From NCBI GenBank assembly GCA_019637295.1, contig JAHBVX010000004.1, positions 186,001 through 250,000 on the forward strand: a DNA stretch of 64,000 bases, given 5' to 3'. Below the pieces are notes generated by a model. The model saw only the letters and a program-made list of their open reading frames with translations, was not told where the DNA came from and searched no databases. Origin of the DNA: Polyangiaceae bacterium (GTDB lineage: Bacteria > Myxococcota_A > Polyangia > Polyangiales > Polyangiaceae). Each line of letters begins with the position of its first letter. Position 1 is the stretch's first letter. A program made the translations under genes and the position numbers. Positions 8,110-16,259 of the stretch are shown here, piece after piece.

Positions 8110-9413
8110 GGCTCGCCGCACTCCTGGTCGCGACCGGACTGCTGGCCGGCTGCGAGCGCCCGGGAGGTCCGGTGCCCTCCTCCGCCGCGACCTCCGCGGG
8201 CCTGACGCCCGCCGCGAGCGCGCCCCACCCCGCCGCCGAGCCCGCCACGGCGCCGGACGCGGCGACCCCGGGCACCACTGCCAGTCCGCGAGCGGTCGAC
8301 ACGGAGCGCCTCGCGCGTCTGGTGTCCGACGCCAAGGCGCTCGGTAGCGACGCGCTCGTCGTCTCGCAGCGCGGCACGGTGCTCGCCTCCGAGTGGTGGT
8401 CGGCGGAGCGCGGGCCAATCCAGACCATGAGCGTCACCAAGAGCGTGCTGGCGCTCGTGGTCGGCTGCGCCATCGAGCAAGGCCTGCTCGGCCTGCGAGA
8501 TCCCGTGGCCAGGTTCTTCCCGATCTGGGAGGGCTCGGACAAGGCGAGCATCACGGTCGAGCACCTGCTCACTCACACCTCGGGGCTCGACGAGGGCAAG
8601 AACACCGCTCAGATCTACGCCGCGAGGAGCTTCGTGGACCAGGCTCTCGCTTCGCCGCTCGTCAGCCCGGCGGGCAAGGAGTTTCTCTACGGCAACCGCG
8701 CGAGCAACCTGCTCTCCGGTGTGCTCGCGAAGGCCGCAGGCAAGCCGACGGATCGCTACGCCGACGAGTGCTTGTTCCGGCCGCTGGGCATCACCCGCTG
8801 GTCCTGGAGCCGCGACCGTGCGGGCAATGCCCACGGTCTCGCGGGCCTGCACCTGCTGCCCGAAGACCTACACAAGCTGGGCACCCTCGTGCTGCACGAC
8901 GGCCGCTACGACGGCAAGCGCGTGCTCGACGCTGCGTGGGTGCGGAAGGTCAGCGCCGAGCCGGCCCTCAGCCCGCCGCACAAGCCGGCCTCGCACTTGT
9001 GGTGGCTGTTGCCCGCGTGGACGAAGCGCACCGTGGACGAGCAGCTCACGGCGAGCTGGCGCGCGGCGGGCGTGGACGGCGCGTTCGTCGCGCGCGCGGC
9101 GGGGGTGATGGGCAGCTACGACACGGCCATTGGCCTGACCGAGGCCTGGCAACGCGCGCTGGGTGACCCCACGCTGAAGGCGCTCGATGACGAGCTCTAC
9201 TCGAGGAAGCTCCGGGACGCGCGCTACGAGCACGGCCCGACCGTCGGCAGCTACGCGCACGGCTCGCTCGGCCAGTTCTTGGTGATCGTCCCCGCGCAGG
9301 GCGTCGTCGCCGTGCGCATGCGACGCTCACCCAAGTCAACTGTCGAGCGCAAGGACATCGCCCGCGCGTTTCCGGACTTCCCTCAGCGGGTCGCGTCGCT
9401 GATCGCCGAGTGA
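8106..9413 (+). CDS. Beta-lactamase-fold serine hydrolase lipoprotein
   Basis: 435 residues from GTG 8106, which overlaps the stop of the LarA-like gene as GTGA. A lipobox (TGLLAGC, Cys 16) is followed by an Ala/Pro-rich spacer. Class C beta-lactamase / DD-peptidase motifs are present: the nucleophile motif SVTK (Ser 109, Lys 112) and YGN (Tyr 195, Asn 197), with a helical domain around LLTHTSGLDEG. The family includes esterases, D-aminopeptidases and penicillin-binding-like proteins; which one cannot be said. The lipobox predicts attachment to the envelope facing the periplasm. Confidence 0.9.
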   Translation: MRLAALLVATGLLAGCERPGGPVPSSAATSAGLTPAASAPHPAAEPATAPDAATPGTTASPRAVDTERLARLVSDAKALGSDALVVSQRGTVLASEWWSAERGPIQTMSVTKSVLALVVGCAIEQGLLGLRDPVARFFPIWEGSDKASITVEHLLTHTSGLDEGKNTAQIYAARSFVDQALASPLVSPAGKEFLYGNRASNLLSGVLAKAAGKPTDRYADECLFRPLGITRWSWSRDRAGNAHGLAGLHLLPEDLHKLGTLVLHDGRYDGKRVLDAAWVRKVSAEPALSPPHKPASHLWWLLPAWTKRTVDEQLTASWRAAGVDGAFVARAAGVMGSYDTAIGLTEAWQRALGDPTLKALDDELYSRKLRDARYEHGPTVGSYAHGSLGQFLVIVPAQGVVAVRMRRSPKSTVERKDIARAFPDFPQRVASLIAE

Positions 9414-9421
9414 GCGCGCCG

Positions 9422-9658
9422 TCAGCCGCCGTCCGAGCCCGCCGAGCCGGCCGCGCCCGCCGAGCCCCCGGTGCTCGCGCCGCCGGCGCCGCCGCCCCCC
9501 GCGGCGCCGCCCGTGCCCGCGTCTTCATCGACGACACACTCACTCTGCAGCTCGGCGCTCGTGTCGTCGCAGCTCGAGCAGTCGCTCGCGCCGCTGCAGC
9601 ACGCCTGCAGAGAGCCGGCGACGGCGGCGATGGAAAGGAAGCCAAGGAAGCGGTTCAT
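9422..9658 (-). CDS. Small Cys- and Gly-rich lipoprotein
   Basis: 78 residues from ATG 9658 (MNRFLGFLSIAAVAGSLQAC). A clear lipobox (SLQAC) is followed by a Cys cluster (CCSGASDCSSC) and a C-terminal tail of Gly/Ala/Ser repeats. It is convergent with the serine hydrolase gene, with 8 bases between the stops. No function can be assigned; it resembles the many tiny Gly-rich lipoproteins of myxobacteria. An in-frame upstream start at 9733 would give a sequence without a sensible signal peptide. Confidence 0.6.
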   Translation of the reverse strand: MNRFLGFLSIAAVAGSLQACCSGASDCSSCDDTSAELQSECVVDEDAGTGGAAGGGGAGGASTGGSAGAAGSAGSDGG

Positions 9659-9813
9659 TGCGCTCGTGCTCAGCACGACGCGTGCCACGGCGAGAATCCC
9701 GCAGCTGCGGGGGAGCGCGGCCTCGAGCTCCACTGGCTCGGTAGGACATTCGTGTCAGGGCGCGGGACGGTCTGCTCTCGACGGCCGCGCCGGACCCTGA
9801 TTCCATCCCCGCC

Positions 9814-10368
9814 GTGGCCTCCACGCGGACCGTGAGCTGCAACGGCTGTGGCGCTCCGCTCGACGTGAGCGCGTCCGCTCGCTTCGTGACCTGCGGGTAC
9901 TGCGACGCACGCCTCCGAATCGAACACACCGACAGCGCCGTGTGGACCGAGGAGGTCGAGAAGCTCGCGCGCGATCAGAAGCGCATCGCCCGCGAACAGC
10001 AGAAGATGTCGAAAGAGCTCCGGCGCGCCAAGCTCGAGAGGGAGCTCGCCGATCTCGAGCGGGAGTGGGAGCACACCCGCGCGAGCGTGATGCTCCGGCG
10101 CGAGGATGGCACGCTGATCGAGCCCGGGCGCACCCTGCCTTGGGTGCTCTCCGCGACGGTGGTGGCGGCGCTGGGCGCGCTGTACATCCTGCGAAACGAA
10201 TCGCTGGAGTTCGGGCTCGTGGTCGTGCTCCTGCTCGGCGCGCTCGGCGGCGTGATGTACCTGCGCATCAGCAGCATGAAGCGGGCCTACGACCGCGCCC
10301 TCGAGCTGCACGTCGAGCGCACCGCCGAAGTCGAGGCCAAGCTCAGAAAGCTGGGGCGCTCTCGCTAG
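9814..10368 (+). CDS. Zinc-ribbon membrane protein with coiled coil
   Basis: 184 residues, GTG start. The N-terminus holds a zinc-ribbon-like pair CNGC...CGYC (about residues 9-32). A charged coiled-coil stretch follows (about 45-90, rich in Lys/Glu/Arg), then two adjacent membrane segments (LPWVLSATVVAALGALYIL and LVVVLLLGALGGVMYL, about 108-152) and a short charged tail. The ribbon probably binds Zn and sits in the cytoplasm. The function is unknown. It lies just upstream of the sensor kinase on the same strand. Confidence 0.7.
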   Translation: MASTRTVSCNGCGAPLDVSASARFVTCGYCDARLRIEHTDSAVWTEEVEKLARDQKRIAREQQKMSKELRRAKLERELADLEREWEHTRASVMLRREDGTLIEPGRTLPWVLSATVVAALGALYILRNESLEFGLVVVLLLGALGGVMYLRISSMKRAYDRALELHVERTAEVEAKLRKLGRSR

Positions 10369-10410
10369 CCATCCGGCTCGCCGTCCTGCAACCTGCATCG
10401 TGCTTGCGGG

Positions 10411-10439
10411 TTCTCGGCTCGGCCAGTAGCGGCTATACT
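10411..10439 (+). promoter_or_regulatory. Possible sigma-70-like promoter for the sensor kinase
   Basis: TATACT at 10434-10439 is a 5/6 match to the -10 consensus, and a weak TTCTCG (10411-10416) lies 17 bases upstream. A transcript would begin around 10446-10448, on or next to the TTG at 10448. The kinase would then be translated leaderless from that TTG or from an internal start such as GTG 10472. Confidence 0.35.
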
Positions 10440-10447
10440 GAGTTAGC

Positions 10448-12133
10448 TTGGCGGCGCCACGTCTGTTGATCGTGGGCGGGTCCGACGACGCGACGCCGGT
10501 CGTGGTCGCATCGCGCGAGGGTGCGCTGCTCGCCCACTCCCCCACGCTGACCGAGGAGCAAGCACGCGCGGTCGCGGCAGACCCGGCGGCGGCGACGGTG
10601 CTGGACACGGAGCAGCTGCAAGCGGAGGTCGCGACCAGCCGGCTGCACTTCGCCCAGGACATCACCGCCGACTTCGAAGCGACTCCGGACGGGCGGATCT
10701 CGAGCTGCAATCCGTCCTTCCTCCGGCTGTTCGGCTTCGCGTCCGAGTCGGCCGCCGTGGGCTCTCTGCTGACGGAGCGCTTTCCCTCGCCGCGCGCTGG
10801 CGTCGCCTTCCTCGAGACGCTGCTGCGAGAGGGCTCGCTCCAGGGGCATCTGTGCGAGCTCAGTTCGCTCGACGGCCGACGGCTTCACGTCGTACAGAAC
10901 GTGGTCGCAGACACAGACGATTCCGGGCAGGCTTCGCGCATCCGCGGCTACATGGAGGATCGCACCACCGAGCGCTCGCTGGTAGAAGAGCTGAACCGCT
11001 GGCAGCGGCTCGAGGCCGTGGGTCGGCTCGCTGGCGGAGTGGCGCATGATTTCAACAACCTGCTCACCATCATCCTGAACTACACCGAGCACCTCGAGCG
11101 CGCGCTCGAAGGGCCGCATCGCGACATGATCACCGAGGCCCGTATCGCCGCGGAGCGCGCCGCGGATCTGACGCGGCGACTGTTGGCGTTCGGCCGCCGT
11201 CAGTCCCTGCAAGAGAAGCTGATCGACGTGAACGACGTCATCCGTCGCATGATCCCGCTCGTCTCCAGCCTGCTGGGCAGCAGCGTCGAGCTCGACCTGC
11301 TGCTCGCGTCGGGCATTGGCGCGGTGCGCGGAGACGCAGGCCAGCTCGAGCGCGTGTTCATGAACTTGATCGTCAACGCCAAGGACGCGATGCCTGCTGG
11401 CGGTCGCCTGACGCTGGAGACGGAGCTAGTGGTCGTGGACGCGCCGTACCGTCGCGCCCACCCGTGGGCACACGCGGGGCGCTACGTCTTGATCTCAGTG
11501 ACCGACAGCGGGACTGGCATGCCGAGAGAGGTGCTGGGGCACCTGTTCGAGCCCTTCTTCACCACCAAGCCCCCCGGCGTGGGGACGGGTCTCGGCCTGG
11601 CCAGCGCGCACGGCATCGTCACCCAGCACGGCGGCATGATCCGCGCCTACAGCGAGGAGTCGGTGGGCACGACCATCAAGGTCTACCTGCCGGTGGCGAG
11701 CCGCTCGGCGGCCGCCGTCGGACCCAAGCTCACACCCCCCATCCGCGGCGGTAGCGAGCGCGTGCTGCTCGCCGAGGACGAAGGCAGCGTTCGCCGGGCG
11801 CTCGCTCACGCGCTCAGCGCGCACGGCTACTCGGTCGTCGAGGTCGACAGCGGCGAGGCTGCGCTCGCGGCCATCGCCGCGGATCCATCCATCTCGCTGT
11901 GCATCTTCGACGTGGTGATGCCCGGCATGGGCGGCCTCCGCGCGTACGAGTACGTTCGCCAGGAGAACACCGTACTGCCCATCGTGCTCACCAGCGGCTA
12001 CTCCGGCGACCTTCCGAGCGAGCGCTTCGCCGAGGACCTCCGCGCGTACTTCGTCCCCAAGCCGTGCTCACCCGAGACGCTCCTCGGCGAGGTTCGGCGC
12101 GCCCTCGACGAGGTCACGTCGGACACCGGTTGA
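10448..12133 (+). CDS. Hybrid sensor histidine kinase (PAS-HisKA-HATPase-REC)
   Basis: 561 residues from TTG 10448; GTG 10472 is an alternative. Domains in order: a PAS-like sensor (about 70-170, FEATPDGRISSCNPSFLRLF), an NtrB-type dimerisation/phosphoacceptor domain with His 200 in GGVAHDFNNLL, an HATPase with N box (NLIVNAKDAM), DSGTGM and GTGLGLA (about 300-415), and a C-terminal receiver with phosphoacceptor Asp 488 (CIFDVVMPGMGG). No membrane segment is visible, so it should be a soluble kinase sensing an internal signal or partner. No separate DNA-binding response regulator is adjacent. Confidence 0.93.
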   Translation: MAAPRLLIVGGSDDATPVVVASREGALLAHSPTLTEEQARAVAADPAAATVLDTEQLQAEVATSRLHFAQDITADFEATPDGRISSCNPSFLRLFGFASESAAVGSLLTERFPSPRAGVAFLETLLREGSLQGHLCELSSLDGRRLHVVQNVVADTDDSGQASRIRGYMEDRTTERSLVEELNRWQRLEAVGRLAGGVAHDFNNLLTIILNYTEHLERALEGPHRDMITEARIAAERAADLTRRLLAFGRRQSLQEKLIDVNDVIRRMIPLVSSLLGSSVELDLLLASGIGAVRGDAGQLERVFMNLIVNAKDAMPAGGRLTLETELVVVDAPYRRAHPWAHAGRYVLISVTDSGTGMPREVLGHLFEPFFTTKPPGVGTGLGLASAHGIVTQHGGMIRAYSEESVGTTIKVYLPVASRSAAAVGPKLTPPIRGGSERVLLAEDEGSVRRALAHALSAHGYSVVEVDSGEAALAAIAADPSISLCIFDVVMPGMGGLRAYEYVRQENTVLPIVLTSGYSGDLPSERFAEDLRAYFVPKPCSPETLLGEVRRALDEVTSDTG

Positions 12134-12157
12134 CACCGACGCGCCGCCTGGTCTGCG

Positions 12158-14278
12158 TCAGCTCGGCGGTTGGGGTGAGCAGAAGCCTCCCAGACAGCGG
12201 ATGCCGGTCTCTGGGGCGCAGCAGTCCAGATCTGTCTCGCACTTCTCCGAGACCTGCGAGCAGCCCTTCTTCACGCCGCACACCTTGGGCGACGACGGGT
12301 CGTTCTCGTCGCTCGGCCGGCAGAACCCCTCGCAACACTCGTCGCCGGTCTGGCAGGACTGGCCCGTGGCCTTGCAGGGATCGAGCGCCCAGTAGCCGCG
12401 CTCGTTCTTGGTGTCGGTCTGATTGGGCAGGAAGAACGGCGGGTGGCTCGGATCGCCGCTGCCGCCCGGCGAGATGGCCGTGACCCAGAGCTGCTTTCGC
12501 ACGGCTCCCCCTTGATGCAAGTTGCCATACTCGCGGATGCTGGTGAACACGACCCAGTAGTAGCCACCGGCGGGGATGGGCAGCGCGAAGGGCTCGTAGT
12601 TGTGGTTCTCGTCCGTAGCGGCGTTGCCCTGGTTGGCCTTGGCGAGCTCGACGTGGCCGCTCTGCGACACGTTCACCAGGTTCAGCCTGCCGTCGGCTCC
12701 GCCGTACACGCCGCCGGAGCTGCGCGTCGCCAACATCCCGCCGTGGGCAGGGTCGAAGTCCTGGCTCTCCTGCAGCACGATCAAGTTCGAGTCAGGCAGG
12801 AACGTCGCGTACTTCACGACCTTCCCCGTCGGCCCGTTGTCGAGCGCTACGGCTCGATTCGAGAACGTCAGCGTGCCGCCGGGGCCAGTGTTCGGATCGA
12901 TGCTCACGTCCATGACGTTGAGCGAGCGGATCACGGAGCCGGGGGGCGACGCGTCGCCGTGACCTTGAGTGAACACGTAGCGCTTGCCGTCGTGCGAGAA
13001 CGCGGGCAGGTACGCGCTGAGGCCCGGCCCGAGGCCGACCACCGTCGCCGGCGTCAAGCTCTGGGTCGTCGCGTCCACTCGCCAGGCGAGCTGGTTGACG
13101 CCCCCCCAGAAGTCGTTCTGGCTGCGCATCACGTAGCTGCCGTCCGGCGTCCAGGAGGCGAAGGAGAGCCCGCGGCTGTCTCCGCCGAGGCCCGCCGGCG
13201 ACTGAGTCATCTGCGTCGCGTTGCCGAAGGCGTCCACCTCGTACACGCCTGCCTCCGCGCTCTGGACGTTCCACTCGGCGCCCGTGGACAGGAACTTGCC
13301 GTTGGCGGAGACCGAGTGACAGACCACGCAGCCCGGCTTGACGTGCTTGGCAGCCGTCGTGTCACCCGGGCGCACCGACCACAAACCGGAGGGGTTCTCG
13401 TAGGTCAGGTAGTACACGACGCCCTTGAGGGAGCCGTCGGCGATGGTGACGCCGATGCTGTACGGCCCGTAGGCGCTGCCGCTGCTCGCCTTGACGACCT
13501 CGACGGTGAGCTTGCCGCCCGCTGCGGTGTTCACGGCGCCCTCCCACACGGCCTGCGGGATCGCGAAGCGCGGGGTCGCCGGCGCCGCCACCGTGTAGAA
13601 GCCCTCCCAGCTGAAGAAGGGCGCGCTCAGCTTCACCTTCGCGCTCTGGGGTGGCACGCTGCCCGCGCTCACCATCAAGAGCGGCGCGACGATGCCACGC
13701 GCCATCACGGTCTCGTCGTAGGGATAGAGGAAGCGCGTCGGGTTGGGCGGGCTCTCGCTCGCGCCGGGATCCGGCGCCGGCGCTCCCGACAGGGCGGCCT
13801 TGTCGGTCGGATCCACGCTGGGGTCGACGTCCTCGCTGATCACGACGTTGACGGTGAGCTCCGCGGTGGCGACTTTGCCTTGGTGCATCGCGGTGACGGT
13901 GACCTTGCCGCCACCGAGCGCCGTCGTCGTGGCGACGCCGGAGCTGTCGATGTTGACGAAGTTGTAGTTGCTGAGCGACCAGGTGGCAGCCACGGTGTCG
14001 CTACCCAGCTTCGCGCTGAAGGGCTGGCTGGCGGGCTGCCCCGCGCTCGTCAGCGTGAGGGTGGCCGTGGCTGGCTCGACGGTCAGCGCCTGGGTGTTGG
14101 CGTCGATGTCGATGTTGCCGCCGCCACCCCCCACGCCATTGCCACCGCTGCCGCTCGCGTTACCGAAGCCTGCCTGGTTGCCAGCGACGCCGCCCTCGTC
14201 GCCGCTGCAGCCAGCGAACGTCGCCGCGACGGCCACGACCCAAACCAACAACCACACCGCTCTGGAGTTCTTCTGCAT
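12158..14278 (-). CDS. Lipoprotein with Ig-like domain, CXXCH motif and propeller-like region
   Basis: 706 residues. There is a lipobox (TFAGC, Cys 24) and a Gly/Asn-rich spacer, then a bacterial Ig-like (Big_2-type) domain about residues 60-148. A beta-rich region follows with an isolated heme-c-type motif at Cys 317-Cys 320-His 321 (CVVCHSVS). Next come TolB/propeller-like blades (LSFASWTPDGSYVMRS, FSHDGKRYVFT). The Cys-rich C-terminus (about 640-706) has CxTGDECCEGFC and CETDLDCCAP units. The role is unknown; it may be a surface binding or electron-transfer protein. The ATG is supported by the signal sequence. Confidence 0.75.
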   Translation of the reverse strand: MQKNSRAVWLLVWVVAVAATFAGCSGDEGGVAGNQAGFGNASGSGGNGVGGGGGNIDIDANTQALTVEPATATLTLTSAGQPASQPFSAKLGSDTVAATWSLSNYNFVNIDSSGVATTTALGGGKVTVTAMHQGKVATAELTVNVVISEDVDPSVDPTDKAALSGAPAPDPGASESPPNPTRFLYPYDETVMARGIVAPLLMVSAGSVPPQSAKVKLSAPFFSWEGFYTVAAPATPRFAIPQAVWEGAVNTAAGGKLTVEVVKASSGSAYGPYSIGVTIADGSLKGVVYYLTYENPSGLWSVRPGDTTAAKHVKPGCVVCHSVSANGKFLSTGAEWNVQSAEAGVYEVDAFGNATQMTQSPAGLGGDSRGLSFASWTPDGSYVMRSQNDFWGGVNQLAWRVDATTQSLTPATVVGLGPGLSAYLPAFSHDGKRYVFTQGHGDASPPGSVIRSLNVMDVSIDPNTGPGGTLTFSNRAVALDNGPTGKVVKYATFLPDSNLIVLQESQDFDPAHGGMLATRSSGGVYGGADGRLNLVNVSQSGHVELAKANQGNAATDENHNYEPFALPIPAGGYYWVVFTSIREYGNLHQGGAVRKQLWVTAISPGGSGDPSHPPFFLPNQTDTKNERGYWALDPCKATGQSCQTGDECCEGFCRPSDENDPSSPKVCGVKKGCSQVSEKCETDLDCCAPETGIRCLGGFCSPQPPS

Positions 14279-14340
14279 GGCGCGACCTTGGCGCTCAGGG
14301 TATCAGCTCGCGGACGACCGCGGGGCCTACTCGCTCCAGC

Positions 14341-15435
14341 TCATGGGCGCGTGGGGCGTATCAGAGCCGCGGCCAGCAGCAGCGCGAGCATCGCGAGCGC
14401 CCCAGGCGACGTGCCCCCGGAGCCGGGGGGCCGGAGCGCACAGCCCCCGCCGGACGAGCCACCCGGCGATGAACCCGCGGGACCTGGCCCTGGAGCCGGC
14501 GCGACGCAGGCCCCGGCCACGCACTCGAGCCCGGCGGCGCACGGCGTCTGAGAGTCGCAGCCCGCGGGTGCGCAGGCGGGCTCGACCGCTGGGTCACACC
14601 CTGCGCCCGCGTCCGTGCAGGCCGGGTCGCTCGGATCGCAACCGGATGCGCCCCCGGTCCCCACGGCTCCGCCTCCGCTCGCCGCGACGGCCTGCGCGAT
14701 GAGCTCCTGGTGCACGTCGACCCGCGTGTAGTAGCTCTCGGGCACGTTGCAGCCGCTGGGGCCATAGCTGGACACTCCCAGGATTTCCCCGCGAGTCACG
14801 TGCAGGGCCGGACCGCCGCTGTCGCCGCTGCAGGTCCACGCCGGACCGGCGGACTCGAAGACGCCGTCGCCCACGTCGCTCACGGACGTTGCCCCGGAGT
14901 GCTTCAGGCCGAGCTGATCCGTCTGCGTGAACCCGAAACCGATGATGCGGAGCGGATCGCCCAAGAGCGGACCCAGCGTCGATAGGGGCCTGGGCGAGGT
15001 CGCCAGCTCGGCGGTCAAGACCAGGACGGCGATGTCCTTCCCGCCCAGGGCGTCGCTCTTCGTGTAGTCACCGGGGGTCGTGTACAGCGCGGTGACGCCG
15101 ACCGCTTGCTGCATCACCCCCGTGACGTTCTGCCCGACCGCCACGGTGAAGGCCGACGGCGGGAGGCTCTGCCACACGTCGTTGCTCGTCTCGTCGAAGA
15201 TGCAGTGCTTCGCGGTGAGCACCGCGCGAGGAGCGATCAGCGAGCCGGTGCAGAGGCGAAGCTTGGTGGTACCCGGTCGAATGTAGTGGACCGCCACGGC
15301 CCAGGCCTCGCCGCTCTCGGCCGCTCCGTAGTAGATGCCGCTGGACCGCTGCCCAACGCTCGGATCGTCTCCCGACCCGGAGCAACCCGCCAGCAGCAGG
15401 CCACCTAGGGCGATCAGCAAGTGACGGCTCCGCAT
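14341..15435 (-). CDS. Trypsin-like serine protease lipoprotein with MYXO-CTERM-like tail
   Basis: 364 residues from ATG 15435 (MRSRHLLIALGGLLLAGC; lipobox LLAGC). The S1 catalytic triad is visible: His in VLTAKHC, Asp in KDIAVLVL and Ser in CSGDSGGPAL. The C-terminal third is Cys/Pro/Gly-rich (CDPSDPACTDAGAGCDP...). It ends with a Cys-Gly-rich patch, a hydrophobic helix (LAMLALLLAAALI) and a short basic end, which resembles the MYXO-CTERM sorting tail. A lipobox and a sorting tail in one protein is unusual. The frame is open further upstream, but only the 15435 start gives a signal peptide. Confidence 0.87.
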   Translation of the reverse strand: MRSRHLLIALGGLLLAGCSGSGDDPSVGQRSSGIYYGAAESGEAWAVAVHYIRPGTTKLRLCTGSLIAPRAVLTAKHCIFDETSNDVWQSLPPSAFTVAVGQNVTGVMQQAVGVTALYTTPGDYTKSDALGGKDIAVLVLTAELATSPRPLSTLGPLLGDPLRIIGFGFTQTDQLGLKHSGATSVSDVGDGVFESAGPAWTCSGDSGGPALHVTRGEILGVSSYGPSGCNVPESYYTRVDVHQELIAQAVAASGGGAVGTGGASGCDPSDPACTDAGAGCDPAVEPACAPAGCDSQTPCAAGLECVAGACVAPAPGPGPAGSSPGGSSGGGCALRPPGSGGTSPGALAMLALLLAAALIRPTRP

Positions 15436-15578
15436 CTCCCTTGCTGGGATGGTAGCCAAAGTCCCCGCATCCGTCGAGGCACGCGCGGAGCCGGCGTGCG
15501 GGGAGGCCGGTGTCTCGCTCGCCGAAGTCCCCTCCTCTGGCCAACGCGCACAGCGCAGGAGCCGCCGCCCCTGGCGCG

Positions 15579-15809
15579 CTACCCACCCGCGGCTCGAGAG
15601 AGCGCGCGCATGCGCCGGATCGTGGCGTCGTCGCGCGCGGCGTTGGCCTCTTCGATGGTCCGAAAGCGCGTCACGCCGCGAGCAAAGTCCGGCGGTGAGA
15701 GCAAGAACGCGCGATTCCACAGGGTGCGGATGCGCAAGGCGAGTGAGCTTTCCGTCGGCCGCTCCGGTGGAGGCATGTCCTCGACGGATCGATAGCGCTG
15801 AACGCTCAT
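15579..15809 (-). CDS. Small conserved protein paired with nucleotidyltransferase
   Basis: 76 residues starting MSVQRYRSVEDMPPP, with an R-rich C-terminal helix (RTIEEANAARDDATIRRMR). I recognise the RYRSVEDM opening as that of small proteins often encoded next to AbiEii-like nucleotidyltransferases, as here; this is from memory. The ATG overlaps the upstream stop (ATGA). It may be the partner of that enzyme, possibly antitoxin-like, but this is inference from pairing only. Confidence 0.6.
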   Translation of the reverse strand: MSVQRYRSVEDMPPPERPTESSLALRIRTLWNRAFLLSPPDFARGVTRFRTIEEANAARDDATIRRMRALSRAAGG

Positions 15810-16162
15810 GAGCTACTCCGAGTCCTCGAGATGGAACGCCGCATCGCGCGCAGCCGCGCCCCGAGCCGCGTCAGGATGCCCAGATAGAGCGTCCCCTCTG
15901 GTGGCCCGTACCGAACGCTTGGGTAATCCCCGCACAGATCCTGCGCGGTGATTTGTTCGATGCTGGGATCGGACCACAGGCTCCGCAGTGCCTTCCTGAG
16001 CCGCTCCACGTTCTCCGGGTCCGGGCGAATGAACACGTCCAGGTCCTCGGTGGCGCGCACGAACCCGTGGACGTTCATAGCCACGCCGCCAACCACCACG
16101 TACTCGACACCGGCCTCGTTCAAGCTCGCAATGACCCGCAGTGCATCGTCGAGTGCGTCCAC
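15806..16162 (-). CDS. Truncated nucleotidyltransferase-fold protein (AbiEii-like)
   Basis: 118 residues. The N-terminus is a good nucleotidyltransferase fold of the minimal/AbiEii type: YVVVGGVAMNVHG and TEDLDVFIRPDPEN, giving the DLDxxI metal-binding pair. Related proteins run to about 170-190 residues; this one loses its C-terminal third. After ILTRLG the frame turns into an Arg/Ser-rich tail, while the neighbouring frame continues with AARDAAFHLEDSE and a stop at 15813, which fits the family better. A 2-base insertion (or 1-base loss) near 15860-15880 would explain this. It is probably inactive or decaying. Confidence 0.6.
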   Translation of the reverse strand: MDALDDALRVIASLNEAGVEYVVVGGVAMNVHGFVRATEDLDVFIRPDPENVERLRKALRSLWSDPSIEQITAQDLCGDYPSVRYGPPEGTLYLGILTRLGARLRAMRRSISRTRSSS

Positions 16163-16259
16163 CGCTCAGGCGTACCATGGGCGCGAGACTGCGGCGAGGG
16201 GCGGCGGCGTTCGCGGCGACGAACGTGGCTCTGGCCTCTCAGCGCAATCAGTGCTGCGC

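Noticed and set aside
12443-14551. 702-codon open frame opposite the CXXCH lipoprotein
   Set aside because: Antisense shadow with His/Arg/Val-rich sequence and no recognisable domain.
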